Made by a program: the position numbers and the translations under genes. A DNA stretch of 64,000 nt, taken from positions 62,001 through 126,000 of the forward strand of contig CAZCUD010000002.1 in assembly GCA_964501785.1 (NCBI GenBank). Direction: 5' to 3'. Below, piece after piece: positions 45,020 through 52,105 of this stretch; the stretch's first letter is position 1, and every line of letters begins with the position of its first letter. The DNA is from DATBSK01 sp964501785. GTDB lineage: Bacteria > Actinomycetota > Acidimicrobiia > IMCC26256 > PALSA-555. The notes below the pieces were generated by a model. That model made no database searches, was not told the origin of the DNA, and was given only the letters and a program-made list of their open reading frames with translations.

Positions 45020-45092
45020 CGGTGTGCTGGACCCCCGTCCGGTGCGGTTCTAAGGCTTTCTGCAAGATAGCGCCCGAAATCCACCCCTTCCA

Positions 45093-45105
45093 CGTCAACT
45101 TGGCG
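45093..45105. promoter_or_regulatory. Candidate operator in the divergent control region
   Basis: A 13-bp imperfect dyad (CGTCAA-C-TTGGCG, 5 of 6 positions symmetric) lies 16 bases before the rightward HTH gene, next to an unusually AT-rich TATTTT (45106-45111). It could bind the repressor or the HTH protein. The 101-bp region 45020-45120 must hold both divergent promoters; no clear -35/-10 pair was found. Confidence 0.35.
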
Positions 45106-45120
45106 TATTTTCATCCCTCG

Positions 45121-45333
45121 ATGGCTGAAGGCACACCAGCGCCGCTCCCCGAGTGGCTTACGGCAGGCGAAGCGGCGCAGCACCTCAACGTGCCGCTGGC
45201 CGTGCTGCGCGGGTGGGCCGACGACGGCACGATCCCGTGCCAGCGGACATCTGGTGGTCACCGCCGCTTCCTCCGCTCAGCGCTGGACGCGTTCCTCGAA
45301 CAGCAACGGTCCAGCGAGAGGGCGGCGTCGTGA
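45121..45333 (+). CDS. MerR/excisionase-like helix-turn-helix protein
   Basis: 70 residues with a BldC/excisionase-type winged HTH: EWLTAGEAAQHLNVPLAVLRGWADDGTIP and SGGHRRF, then a short helix. It is the first rightward gene and could act as Cro-like control or as a recombination directionality factor. ATG 45121. The stop overlaps the next GTG (GTGA), starting a train of coupled genes that runs to 52524. Confidence 0.75.
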   Translation: MAEGTPAPLPEWLTAGEAAQHLNVPLAVLRGWADDGTIPCQRTSGGHRRFLRSALDAFLEQQRSSERAAS

Positions 45334-45567
45334 ACGGCTGCTCCTTCTGCGGTCGGCCGCTCGAGTGCGTGTGGTGCTCGACCCCGGTGGCGTTGTCGAA
45401 CGGCGCGTACCGCGACGGCCGTGGGCGAGAGCGGTGCGCCGACGCTCGGACTGACCTGCGCACGCCATGTGCCGGTGCACGTCGACCTCGAGCTGGTCGT
45501 GCGCGACCGCCGCTACGAGCCGCGTGTCGTGCCTGTCCCCCAGCGACGCGGGTCGGTGCCGGCATGA
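45330..45567 (+). CDS. Small Zn-ribbon-like protein, apparently frameshifted
   Basis: Two frames share this interval. From GTG 45330 (overlapping the previous stop) the product begins VNGCSFCGRPLECVWCSTP, with C-x2-C and C-x2-C pairs. From about 45417-45421 the codon bias moves to the +1 frame (GTG 45421 onward: ESGAPTLGLTCARHVPVHVD), which ends with TGA 45565-45567 overlapping the ATG of the next gene (ATGA). Read alone, the first frame stays open into the next gene with poor third-position GC. The simplest view is one gene of about 79 residues with a +1 frameshift, by error, mutation or programming. Confidence 0.45.
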
Positions 45568-45941
45568 GCCTCCGCGACCGCGCGATCGGCGCTCACGAGC
45601 GGATCGCCGCGGCGGCGGAAATGCGCGGTGAGCGGTGGCGGTGCAAGCACGCGTGCAACGCGTCGCTGTTCGTCGAGCAGCGGCTGCACCATGTCACCGC
45701 GCCCGACGACTGGCAGCGCGACCCGCTCGACAGGGAGCGGCTGGTCTGCGCGATCGAGGGGCTGCAGTTCCGGTGGGCCCGCGCCGAGGACCGCCAGTGG
45801 CGACTGCATCTCGTCATGGAGATGGACGGCGGTGGGGTCCTGCAGTCGGCGCCCGTGTGGGGGCTGGCGAGCCTCGGTGAGGCCCTCGCCCTCGCGTTGG
45901 AGCAGGGCTGGCGGACGACCGTGGCCGGGGGTGCCGCGTGA
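45564..45941 (+). CDS. Phage protein, unknown function
   Basis: 125 residues. A helical start (LRDRAIGAHERIAAAAEMRG) is followed by WRCKHACNASLFVEQRLHHV and a compact acidic/aromatic region (FRWARAEDRQWRLHLVMEMDGGGVL). Two Cys in CKHAC. No domain is recognised. ATG 45564 is inferred from its 4-nt overlap with the preceding stop and from codon bias. Coupled to the next gene by GTGA. Confidence 0.65.
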   Translation: MSLRDRAIGAHERIAAAAEMRGERWRCKHACNASLFVEQRLHHVTAPDDWQRDPLDRERLVCAIEGLQFRWARAEDRQWRLHLVMEMDGGGVLQSAPVWGLASLGEALALALEQGWRTTVAGGAA

Positions 45942-46186
45942 CGGGGCTGCTCGTGCCCGCGCACGTCGAGGCCGCCCGGTCAGAACCGTCGATGCGTGAG
46001 CTCGTCGACTGGTGCTGGCCCATCAGCCAGTCGGTCGGGGCGATGCGGACCGCGACGTCGCGGGAGATCGCCGCGGGCGCGCACGTCGCGTTCTCCGGGA
46101 TGGGCCAGCGCAACGAGCGCATGGAGCGCCTGATCGACGAGGCGCGGGAGCGGTTCGCCGAGTACGAGCGGAAGCGGGGTCGGTGA
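45938..46186 (+). CDS. Small phage protein, unknown function
   Basis: 82 residues, soluble, helical C-terminal half (QRNERMERLIDEARERFAEYERKRG). A Trp/Cys patch (LVDWCWPISQS) is in the middle. No recognised family. GTG 45938 overlaps the upstream stop, and its stop shares a base with the next ATG. Confidence 0.65.
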   Translation: MTGLLVPAHVEAARSEPSMRELVDWCWPISQSVGAMRTATSREIAAGAHVAFSGMGQRNERMERLIDEARERFAEYERKRGR

Positions 46187-46557
46187 TGGGTGTCGTTGCG
46201 CCGGTGGGGGCCGATCGGTTCCCGCGCCAGGGGATGCTCGGCGAGCGCGTCGAGGTGTGCTTCGACTACGACCCGTCGCGCCGAATCGGCGGCGAGGTCA
46301 TCCGCGACGACGTCGACGAGCCGTACCGCACGATCATCCGACTCGACGACGGCCGGGTGGTCCTCGCTACGGAGTGCCAGTACCGGTTCGTCGACAGCCC
46401 CCAGGGGACCACGTACGACCGGCCGGCGCGGACGCGTTGGTCACGGGCCCGGTGGTTCGGCCGGTACGCCGCGATCGTCGCGCTCGGCGCCCTGGGGGCT
46501 ATCGCCGCGTGGGTCGGCGCCCTCCTGGTGATCGCGCTGTTGTGGGGTGAGGGCTGA
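46186..46557 (+). CDS. Small phage membrane protein
   Basis: 123 residues. A soluble N-terminal part (LGERVEVCFDYDPSRRIGGEVIRDDVDEPYRTIIRLDDGRVV) resembles a small beta-barrel; the C-terminus is one long or two short TM helices (YAAIVALGALGAIAAWVGALLVIALLW). Function unknown. Coupled on both sides by TGATG. Confidence 0.65.
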   Translation: MGVVAPVGADRFPRQGMLGERVEVCFDYDPSRRIGGEVIRDDVDEPYRTIIRLDDGRVVLATECQYRFVDSPQGTTYDRPARTRWSRARWFGRYAAIVALGALGAIAAWVGALLVIALLWGEG

Positions 46558-46823
46558 TGCCGCCGGCATCCCCCACCTCGTCGTCGGCGACGACGCCGAC
46601 GTTGCGGGTCGACGTCCGGACGGACCAGACGCTGGGGCGCGCGGTGACCGGCGGGCTGATCGCTGGGTGGTCCCGGTTGGGGAACACGTACACGATCGAG
46701 CTGCCCGGGGCCCCGCGGCGGGTGCGGCACTACAGCCGGGCGGAGGCAGCGGCGTTCGCTGACGCCGTCCGCGCCGCGGAGCGAGCCGCTGCAACACAGG
46801 TCGAGGGGCCTTCCGGTGGGTAG
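46557..46823 (+). CDS. Small phage protein, unknown function
   Basis: 88 residues. A Ser/Thr-rich start, a beta-rich centre (RVDVRTDQTLGRAVTGGLIAGWSRLGNTYTIEL) and an Ala-rich helix at the end. No motif is recognised. The start shares a base with the preceding stop; the next gene overlaps it by 8 bases. Confidence 0.6.
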   Translation: MPPASPTSSSATTPTLRVDVRTDQTLGRAVTGGLIAGWSRLGNTYTIELPGAPRRVRHYSRAEAAAFADAVRAAERAAATQVEGPSGG

Positions 46824-47208
46824 CCGGCTCTCTGGGGTCGGTGAGCGCCGCGGCTGCGCGTCGGTGGTGTCGTTGTCCACTGCCGGGGCGTCAACGGCGG
46901 ACCAGCCGAAGCCTGGCAGCCACCGGGAGGCCACCCCGAACGTCGCGACGTGGCTGACGACGGGTGACGTGGCGCGGCTGCTCGAGGTCCCTTCGACGGC
47001 CGTCCGTGACCTGATCCGCAACGGCGAGCTCCCGGCGGTGCAGTCGCAGTCGCGTGAGTGGTACGTCGAGCCGCGGGTGGTGCGCGCGTACGTGATCCAC
47101 GGCTGCGCGGCCGGCGCGACCGAGATCGCCGACATGATCCGCCGCAACGCCACCGCGCTGTACGAAGCCGCTGGGCTCCTCGAGGCGCAAGCAAAGGCGG
47201 GTCGGTGA
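46816..47208 (+). CDS. Excisionase/MerR-like helix-turn-helix protein
   Basis: 130 residues. The HTH-17-type core is WLTTGDVARLLEVPSTAVRDLIRNGELPAVQSQSREWYVEPRVVRAYV, where the usual GGHRRF is replaced by SREWYV. The first 40 residues are Ser/Gly-rich and may be partly untranslated if a later start is used. A second small HTH protein in the early region could be the directionality factor or a transcriptional regulator. Confidence 0.65.
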   Translation: MGSRLSGVGERRGCASVVSLSTAGASTADQPKPGSHREATPNVATWLTTGDVARLLEVPSTAVRDLIRNGELPAVQSQSREWYVEPRVVRAYVIHGCAAGATEIADMIRRNATALYEAAGLLEAQAKAGR

Positions 47209-47444
47209 TGGCCAAGCGCGACGTGATGCGTGTGCTCGGCCGGCGAGGCCTCGCTGACGGTCGCTACTGCGAGGACCCATCCGGCATGGAATGGCTCACA
47301 GCCGAGGCCGCCGACGTCACCCAGGCGGTGCTCGAAGACCGCGACCCGGGCGACGTGCTCGTCGACACGGGATGGTGGAGCGACGACGAGGGTCCGTTCC
47401 CGGCCGGCCTGCGCGACGAGCTCATCGAGGCGGCACGGTCCTGA
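47208..47444 (+). CDS. Small phage protein, unknown function
   Basis: 78 residues, acidic (EWLTAEAADVTQAVLEDRDPGDVLVDTGWWSDDEG). A basic N-terminus (AKRDVMRVLGRRG) precedes it. No recognised domain. Coupled upstream and downstream by TGATG. Confidence 0.6.
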   Translation: MAKRDVMRVLGRRGLADGRYCEDPSGMEWLTAEAADVTQAVLEDRDPGDVLVDTGWWSDDEGPFPAGLRDELIEAARS

Positions 47445-47623
47445 TGGCTGCGACCTGGTCCCTCGACGCCGAGCCGCGCCGTGAGCGCCGCCGAGGCCGG
47501 CTCGTGCCGTGGCTCTGCGACCACCAGTGGCGCACCACCGTCGTCGACGGCGTCGTGGTGGTGCAGCAGTGCCGGAAGTGTCCGCGCGAGCGCCGCCAGG
47601 TCCTCGAGCACGGGTGGTGGTGA
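47444..47623 (+). CDS. Small zinc-ribbon-like phage protein
   Basis: 59 residues. LCDHQW followed by QQCRKCPRER gives Cys/His and C-x2-C ligands for a small zinc ribbon. A very basic segment precedes it (RRERRRGRLVPW). Similar Cys-pair miniproteins are frequent in actinophage early regions. TGATG coupling on both sides. Confidence 0.6.
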   Translation: MAATWSLDAEPRRERRRGRLVPWLCDHQWRTTVVDGVVVVQQCRKCPRERRQVLEHGWW

Positions 47624-48183
47624 TGACGGCCGCCGAGGTGCCCTACGTGCCCACCGACGTCGAGTCGGTGCCCACCAACGGTGTCGTCGACGAGGACCGC
47701 TCCGCGGTGTTCGAGGCCCGCACGTGCGTGCAGATCCTGCGGATGACGAGCGCACTCGACGACCGCCTCCCGGCGGGGACGCTCGACGAGCTCGACGAAC
47801 GCCTCGGTGGGCTCCTGCGGGGCACGTTCGTCCCGACCATCGGCGTCGAGGTCGACTCGGAGCCGCTCATCGTGGTCGGCGGTCTGCGCCTCCCGGTGCC
47901 CCTCGCGTTCGCGCTCGCGTGTCGGCGCCTCCACGAGTACCGCCGCCTCGTCGACGTCGAGCACTACAACGACCCGCTGTACGGGCGGGTCGAGGAGCTC
48001 CTCGCCGCGGTGCTCGGCGAAGCGGCCCGGGTGTCGATCGAGTCGAGCGTCACGCTCCTGAACCGGGCCGTCGGTCGTCGGTCGTCGAGTCGGCGGTTCC
48101 GCCGCGACCCGCTCGCCGCCCGGTCATCCCAGGACGTGTTCTCCCGCCGTGCTGGCGGCTACGAGACGTGGGGGTCCGAGTGA
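47623..48183 (+). CDS. Phage protein, unknown function
   Basis: 186 residues, predominantly helical and acidic in the first 150 residues (ARTCVQILRMTSALDDRLPAGTLDELDERLGGLL; FALACRRLHEYRRLVDVEHYND), with a basic Ser/Arg tail (VGRRSSSRRFRRD). No family is recognised. ATG 47623 shares a base with the previous stop. Confidence 0.62.
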   Translation: MTAAEVPYVPTDVESVPTNGVVDEDRSAVFEARTCVQILRMTSALDDRLPAGTLDELDERLGGLLRGTFVPTIGVEVDSEPLIVVGGLRLPVPLAFALACRRLHEYRRLVDVEHYNDPLYGRVEELLAAVLGEAARVSIESSVTLLNRAVGRRSSSRRFRRDPLAARSSQDVFSRRAGGYETWGSE

Positions 48184-48767
48184 CGCCCCTCGTCGACGCG
48201 ACCGCCGCCCGTGAGGCGCTCGAAGCCGCGATCGACCGTGGCGACGTGCTGCTGAAGCCGTGCGGCGAGATCGAAGGCATCTACCTGTTCGCTCTCACCA
48301 CGCCGTCGACGAGAGCTTCGGGCTCACAGTCGCCGCGTGGTGAGTCGGAGCCAGCTCGGCCCGTCCGCTCGGTGACCCCCCGGCCGGCGGGTGAAAACGA
48401 GGGCGCTCCGACGTCGGCGGGACCCGAAGCGGAAAGCACGGCTGCTGAAGCAACGGGTCCCGCCGACGCTGCGATCGACCGCGACGAGCTCCTCGAGCAG
48501 CTGCTGTGGCTCGCGCTGCCGGAGCCCCCGTCACGGTGGACCGGCTGGATCACTGGCGAGCTCAAGCGCGCCGGCGTGCAGCGCGTGGTTGACCTCGGCC
48601 CCGACCAGCTGCGCGACGTCGTCGCCCGGGCCCACACCCTCGCCGGCGCGTTCCGCCAGCCGATCACCCGCCCAGGGTGGGGCAACCGGACCGTGTCGGT
48701 GCCGCAGTCGGAGACCCCACGCGTCCCCCCGACGACGACCGCGGCGCCGGAAGGAACGAACCAGTGA
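48180..48767 (+). CDS. Phage protein with disordered linker, unknown function
   Basis: 195 residues. A short N-terminal unit (AREALEAAIDRGDVLLKPCGEIEG), a Pro/Ser/Ala-rich disordered linker (about 45-95) and a helical C-terminal unit (DELLEQLLWLALPEPPSRWTGWITGELKRAGVQRVVDLG) before another Pro/Thr tail. No motif recognised. GTG 48180 overlaps the preceding stop. Confidence 0.6.
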   Translation: MTPLVDATAAREALEAAIDRGDVLLKPCGEIEGIYLFALTTPSTRASGSQSPRGESEPARPVRSVTPRPAGENEGAPTSAGPEAESTAAEATGPADAAIDRDELLEQLLWLALPEPPSRWTGWITGELKRAGVQRVVDLGPDQLRDVVARAHTLAGAFRQPITRPGWGNRTVSVPQSETPRVPPTTTAAPEGTNQ

Positions 48768-49159
48768 GCGGGACGCTCCGCAGCCAGATCAGGAACGCCG
48801 CCAAGAGGGCGCAGCGTCGCCACGACTACGCCCAGGTCCTCGACGGCGGGTGGGTGCGCTGTCGCTGCGGGTTCGAGTGTCCGGCCTGGGATGTCTGGGG
48901 TGACCACTACGCGGACGCGGTCCTCGCGGTCGCGCTCGACGCGATCGAGGAGATCGGCGACGAGCCGCATCACGTTGCGCGGCTTCGGGCGGGCTGGTGG
49001 ACGCTGAAGCACCCGCTGACCTGTCGCCCGACGCTGTTCGACTGCGCGATCCACGCGGCGTTCACGAGGCTCGATGCGACACCCGCGAGCGAGGACGGGG
49101 ACTACGTCGTCACTGTCGATGCCGACGGCATGCTCATCGTCGGGGAGCGCGTGGCGTGA
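48764..49159 (+). CDS. Phage protein, unknown function
   Basis: 131 residues. A basic start (RSQIRNAAKRAQRRHDYAQVL), a probable metal-binding WVRCRCGFECPAW (Cys-rich), then HYADAVLAVALDAIEEIG and an acidic end. No domain is named. It lies directly before the replication initiator and is coupled to it by GTGA. Confidence 0.6.
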   Translation: MSGTLRSQIRNAAKRAQRRHDYAQVLDGGWVRCRCGFECPAWDVWGDHYADAVLAVALDAIEEIGDEPHHVARLRAGWWTLKHPLTCRPTLFDCAIHAAFTRLDATPASEDGDYVVTVDADGMLIVGERVA

Positions 49160-50118
49160 GCGCTCAGGCGACGGGGTTCGTGTGGAAGTACTCGCCGAGG
49201 TCGCACTCGGCCGCGGTGCGCAACGTGCATCTGGCGATCGCTGACGTGGTGAACGACGGCCACGACCACGAGTTCTTCATGCGCACGGAGCAGCTGGCGA
49301 TCAAGTCTCGGTGCTCGAGGTCGACCGTGGTGTCGGCGTTGGCGACGCTGGTGGAGGGCGGGTGGCTGGAGGTGCTGCGTGAGCCGTCGGGCGCGCGTGC
49401 GGGCCACTACCGGTTCATGTTCCCCGACGCGGCCGTCGTGTGGGAGACCGAGAGCGAGCGACGCTCGCGTCAACGCCGCCGAGCGAGTGACCAGGAATCG
49501 GTCACAGGCTCCGGGGGCGGAGCGCGCGATCCCCGTACACAAGGCCCCGCAACGAGTGACCAGGAATCGGTCACAGCCGATCAGCCGAGTGACCGGGAAT
49601 CGGTCGCTAGCGAGCCGGTCGCGCTGTTCGGGGATCGCGCGCCCAGCGACCAGGGATCGCGCGGTTGTGACCAATCCCCGGTCGCGGGTGGCGCGACAGG
49701 TGTTCGGGAATCGCGCGCAGAACTGAAGAACTCAACTGAACACAACGCGAACGGCGCCTGCGGCGCTGAGGTCGTCGCGCTCGACGACCGGCGCGTGTCG
49801 ACGGGACGCGACCGCGACTACCTGTGGGAGGCGGTCATGGACGCGTGCGCGATCAGCGGGCCGATCCCGCCGAGCGCGCGTGGTGCGTACAACAGCGCGG
49901 TTGGTGACCTCCGCGGGATGGGCGTGTCGCCGGCCGAGGTCGGACCTCGAGCGATCGCGTACCGGGCCCGGTTCCCGAAGGCGGCGCTGACCCCGAACGC
50001 TCTGGTCCGGCACTGGGCGGAGTGCGACCCGGCACAGCTGCTCGAGCAGCCGTCGGCGCCCTCGGGGAACCGGCTCGCGCTCGCGCAGGCCGTCGCTCGC
50101 CGGGAGGGTCGACCGTGA
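49156..50118 (+). CDS. Phage replication initiator with embedded origin repeats
   Basis: 320 residues. The N-terminal winged helix (about 1-100) shows FVWKYSPRSHSAAVRNVHLAIADVV, TEQLAIKSRCSRSTVVSALATLVEGGWLEVL and GHYRF, the pattern of phage/plasmid initiators (DnaD/RepA-like HTH). A polar linker (about 110-188) repeats SDQESV. The C-terminal domain (about 215-295) has YLWEAVMDACAISGPIPPSARGAY and LTPNALVRHWAE, probably a partner-binding region. The linker is encoded by the origin-like repeats at 49484-49718. The lambda O protein has the same organisation. Coupled to the loader candidates by GTGA. Confidence 0.75.
   Translation: MSAQATGFVWKYSPRSHSAAVRNVHLAIADVVNDGHDHEFFMRTEQLAIKSRCSRSTVVSALATLVEGGWLEVLREPSGARAGHYRFMFPDAAVVWETESERRSRQRRRASDQESVTGSGGGARDPRTQGPATSDQESVTADQPSDRESVASEPVALFGDRAPSDQGSRGCDQSPVAGGATGVRESRAELKNSTEHNANGACGAEVVALDDRRVSTGRDRDYLWEAVMDACAISGPIPPSARGAYNSAVGDLRGMGVSPAEVGPRAIAYRARFPKAALTPNALVRHWAECDPAQLLEQPSAPSGNRLALAQAVARREGRP
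49484..49760 (+). other. Candidate phage replication origin (iterons plus AT patch)
   Basis: A 24-bp repeat occurs twice without mismatch (49484-49507, 49553-49576) and a third time with changes (49586-49609). Each carries GTGACC-N7-GGTCAC (third copy GGTCGC). A fourth dyad with the same N7 spacing lies at 49667-49685, and half sites or related GGGATCGCGCG elements at 49521-49535 (inverted), 49628-49642, 49645-49662 and 49704-49718. AT-rich 49721-49740 (35% GC) follows, with two 13-mers starting AACTGAA (49721, 49734). This is iterons plus an unwinding element. Confidence 0.7.
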
Positions 50119-50582
50119 ACGCACTGCGGGCGAGCGCGTTGGTGGAGCGGCTGCAGGCGGTGTGGCCGCACCCGGAATGGCCGATCGAGACGTGCGGCGT
50201 GTACGTCGAGTACTTCGAGAGCTTCGACGACCCGGACCTGGCGCTCCTGGCGGTGAAGCGCTGCGAACGGTCGTGCAAGTGGCGCCCCTCGATCGCCGAG
50301 CTCGACGAGGCGTGGCGTGCGATCGTCCGGGAGCTGCAGGTCCTCGACGACCTGGCCCGCCCGGCACTCGAGGCCGGCCCGTTCGTCCCCGCCCCCGTCG
50401 AGGTCGTCGAGGAAGCGTTGAGCGAGGCGCGCGCCGCGCTGGACCGGGCCCGCGCTGCGCGCATGCCGGCCGTGCCGATCGCCCGGGCGGCAGTGAACGT
50501 CCTCGAGCGCGCCGTCGACGACTGGGCCGCGACGATCCCGCCCGCGGTGCCGATGCCGCTGCCCGCGGAGGCCGTCGCGTGA
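50115..50582 (+). CDS. G39P-like helicase loader candidate, copy 1
   Basis: 155 residues. The first 70 (LVERLQAVWPHPEWPIETCGVYVEYFESFDDPDLALLAVKRCERSCKWRPSIAELDEAW) follow the pattern of phage helicase loader/inhibitor proteins of the SPP1 G39P type: a W-P start, a helical bundle and a conserved (F/W)-x-PSIAE motif. The C-terminal half is an Ala/Val-rich helical tail that could bind the helicase. Direct assignment is inference. GTG 50115 overlaps the initiator stop. Confidence 0.5.
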   Translation: MNALRASALVERLQAVWPHPEWPIETCGVYVEYFESFDDPDLALLAVKRCERSCKWRPSIAELDEAWRAIVRELQVLDDLARPALEAGPFVPAPVEVVEEALSEARAALDRARAARMPAVPIARAAVNVLERAVDDWAATIPPAVPMPLPAEAVA

Positions 50583-50944
50583 ACAGCCTGCAGGCATCGG
50601 ACCTCGTCGACCGGATGATGGCCGCGTGGCCCCGCGCCCCGTGGGGTGACGACACCGCCGACGAGTACTCCCGGTGGTTCTGCACCCTCGACCACAAGCT
50701 CGGTGTCGAGGTCGTCGAGCGGCTCATCGCGTCGAAGCGTCGCCGCCCGTCGATCGCCGAATGCGCCGAAGCCGCGCAGGCGACCGTCGCGTCGTACGGC
50801 CGGGCGGTCGCCACCGGTGACGAGCCGATCCCCGACCCGGAGCCGGACTGGCGGCTCGACCCGAAGTCCCGTGAGCTCGGCCGTGAAGGCGTCGCCCGCC
50901 TCCGCCGCAGCCTCGAAGCCGCCCGCGAGAGGAGAGCGTCGTGA
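50579..50944 (+). CDS. G39P-like helicase loader candidate, copy 2
   Basis: 121 residues, paralogous to the preceding gene: VNSLQASDLVDRMMAAWP against VNALRASALVERLQAVWP, and KRRRPSIAECAEAA against KWRPSIAELDEAW. The C-terminal half is different (DEPIPDPEPDWRLDPKSRELGREGVARLRR). The tandem duplication suggests split roles in loading. GTG 50579 overlaps copy 1. Confidence 0.5.
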   Translation: MNSLQASDLVDRMMAAWPRAPWGDDTADEYSRWFCTLDHKLGVEVVERLIASKRRRPSIAECAEAAQATVASYGRAVATGDEPIPDPEPDWRLDPKSRELGREGVARLRRSLEAARERRAS

Positions 50945-51264
50945 TGCCGACGGCATCGCCCGAACCTCACGCCGGCGGCGACGAGTGGGTCGTCGTGGCG
51001 ATCCTCGGCGCGATCGCGTTGGCGCTCGTGGTCGTGGCGATCGTCGACGGGCGGCGCCCACTCCCGCCCCGCCACTTCGTGCACCGCCTCGCCCGGCCCC
51101 CGTGCCCCCGCCCCGCGCGTCCGGCGAGGGAAGCCGCACCTGCACCGGTGCAGATGCTCCCGGCGGACTACCGCCCGGTGTCCACCGACCGCATCGCCAC
51201 CGAGTCATGCTCCGACTCGATCGACGAGACGGTCGACGAGGCGATCGATCGGTGGTGGCGGTGA
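50941..51264 (+). CDS. Phage membrane protein, unknown function
   Basis: 107 residues with one TM helix (WVVVAILGAIALALVVVAIVDG) near the N-terminus, then a Pro/Arg-rich segment and an acidic end (SIDETVDEAIDRWW). GTG 50941 is directly followed by ATG 50944. GAGAGGAGAG precedes it. Not recognised. Confidence 0.6.
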   Translation: MMPTASPEPHAGGDEWVVVAILGAIALALVVVAIVDGRRPLPPRHFVHRLARPPCPRPARPAREAAPAPVQMLPADYRPVSTDRIATESCSDSIDETVDEAIDRWWR

Positions 51265-51437
51265 CCGAGCTCGTCGCCTGGGCGCTCGTCGGCGTGCTGT
51301 TGCTGGTCGTCGTCGCGCAGCGCTCGCAGCTGCTCGAGCTCCGCCGCCGGCGTGTGCGTCGTGAGCGCGTGTGGTTCGACCCGACATGGGCGACCAAGCC
51401 GACGAACCGCAGCGACACGGAGGCGACTCGGCCGTGA
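51261..51437 (+). CDS. Small phage membrane protein
   Basis: 58 residues: one N-terminal TM helix (LVAWALVGVLLLVVVAQ), a basic juxtamembrane segment (RRRRVRRERVW) and a polar tail. GTG 51261 overlaps the previous stop; the stop overlaps rusA. It pairs with the preceding membrane protein and may form a small membrane module. Confidence 0.6.
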   Translation: MTELVAWALVGVLLLVVVAQRSQLLELRRRRVRRERVWFDPTWATKPTNRSDTEATRP

Positions 51438-52105
51438 GGTTCGTGTTGGACGTGCCGGTCAACCCGGTGCCGTGGGAACGACCTGCGGGTGGCGCGTCCC
51501 GCTACAAGCGGGACCGGTCGCGTCAGTTCGCCCTCGACTTCCAGACCGCGCTGCTCACCGTGCGGGACCGGCCCCGGGAGCCGCTCGAGGGCGACGTCGC
51601 GGTGACGATGCGCCTCTACCGGAACTGCGGGCCCGGTCACCGTCAGCGCGGCGACATCGACAACCTCGAGAAGGCGATCCTCGACGCCGGCAACGGCGTG
51701 CTGTGGGTCGACGACGTGCAGGTCACCCATGTGACGAAGTCGATCGAGGCCGCGGGCCCCGACGTCGAAGGCCGCGTGTTCCTCATCGTGTGGTCACCGC
51801 CGTCGTCCGAGGGTGGCGCCCTTATGGCGATGCATCAGACGGTCGAGCGGCTGCAGCGGGCCCGGGAGCGGGTCCTGTCGAACTTCGGTGCCGGCGAGGT
51901 CGCCCGCCTCGACCAGGTCGCCTCTGCCGTGCGGGAACAGCTCGCCCTCGCCGACGTCGACCTCGACGACCCGCTCGTGCGCCGCGCCGTGCTGCGCATC
52001 CTCGACCAGGTCCTGCACTCCTCCCACCCGTCGATCGCAGCGCTGCGCGCCTGCGCCGCGCTCGCACCCGCCCGCCCCCGCGCCAGCGAAGGAACCGAAC
52101 GATGA
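51434..52105 (+). CDS. rusA: RusA-like Holliday junction resolvase with extension
   Basis: 223 residues. The RusA domain occupies about 1-115: FVLDVPVNPVPWERPAGG, and the acidic active site around RGDIDNLEKAILDAGNGVLWVDDVQVTHV (Asp, Asp-Asn and Asp-Asp). It cuts four-way DNA junctions during phage replication or packaging. About 100 extra C-terminal residues (MHQTVERLQRARERVLSNFG... LRACAALAPARP) are helical and not part of usual RusA (about 120 residues). GTG 51434 overlaps the upstream stop. Confidence 0.85.
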   Translation: MRFVLDVPVNPVPWERPAGGASRYKRDRSRQFALDFQTALLTVRDRPREPLEGDVAVTMRLYRNCGPGHRQRGDIDNLEKAILDAGNGVLWVDDVQVTHVTKSIEAAGPDVEGRVFLIVWSPPSSEGGALMAMHQTVERLQRARERVLSNFGAGEVARLDQVASAVREQLALADVDLDDPLVRRAVLRILDQVLHSSHPSIAALRACAALAPARPRASEGTER

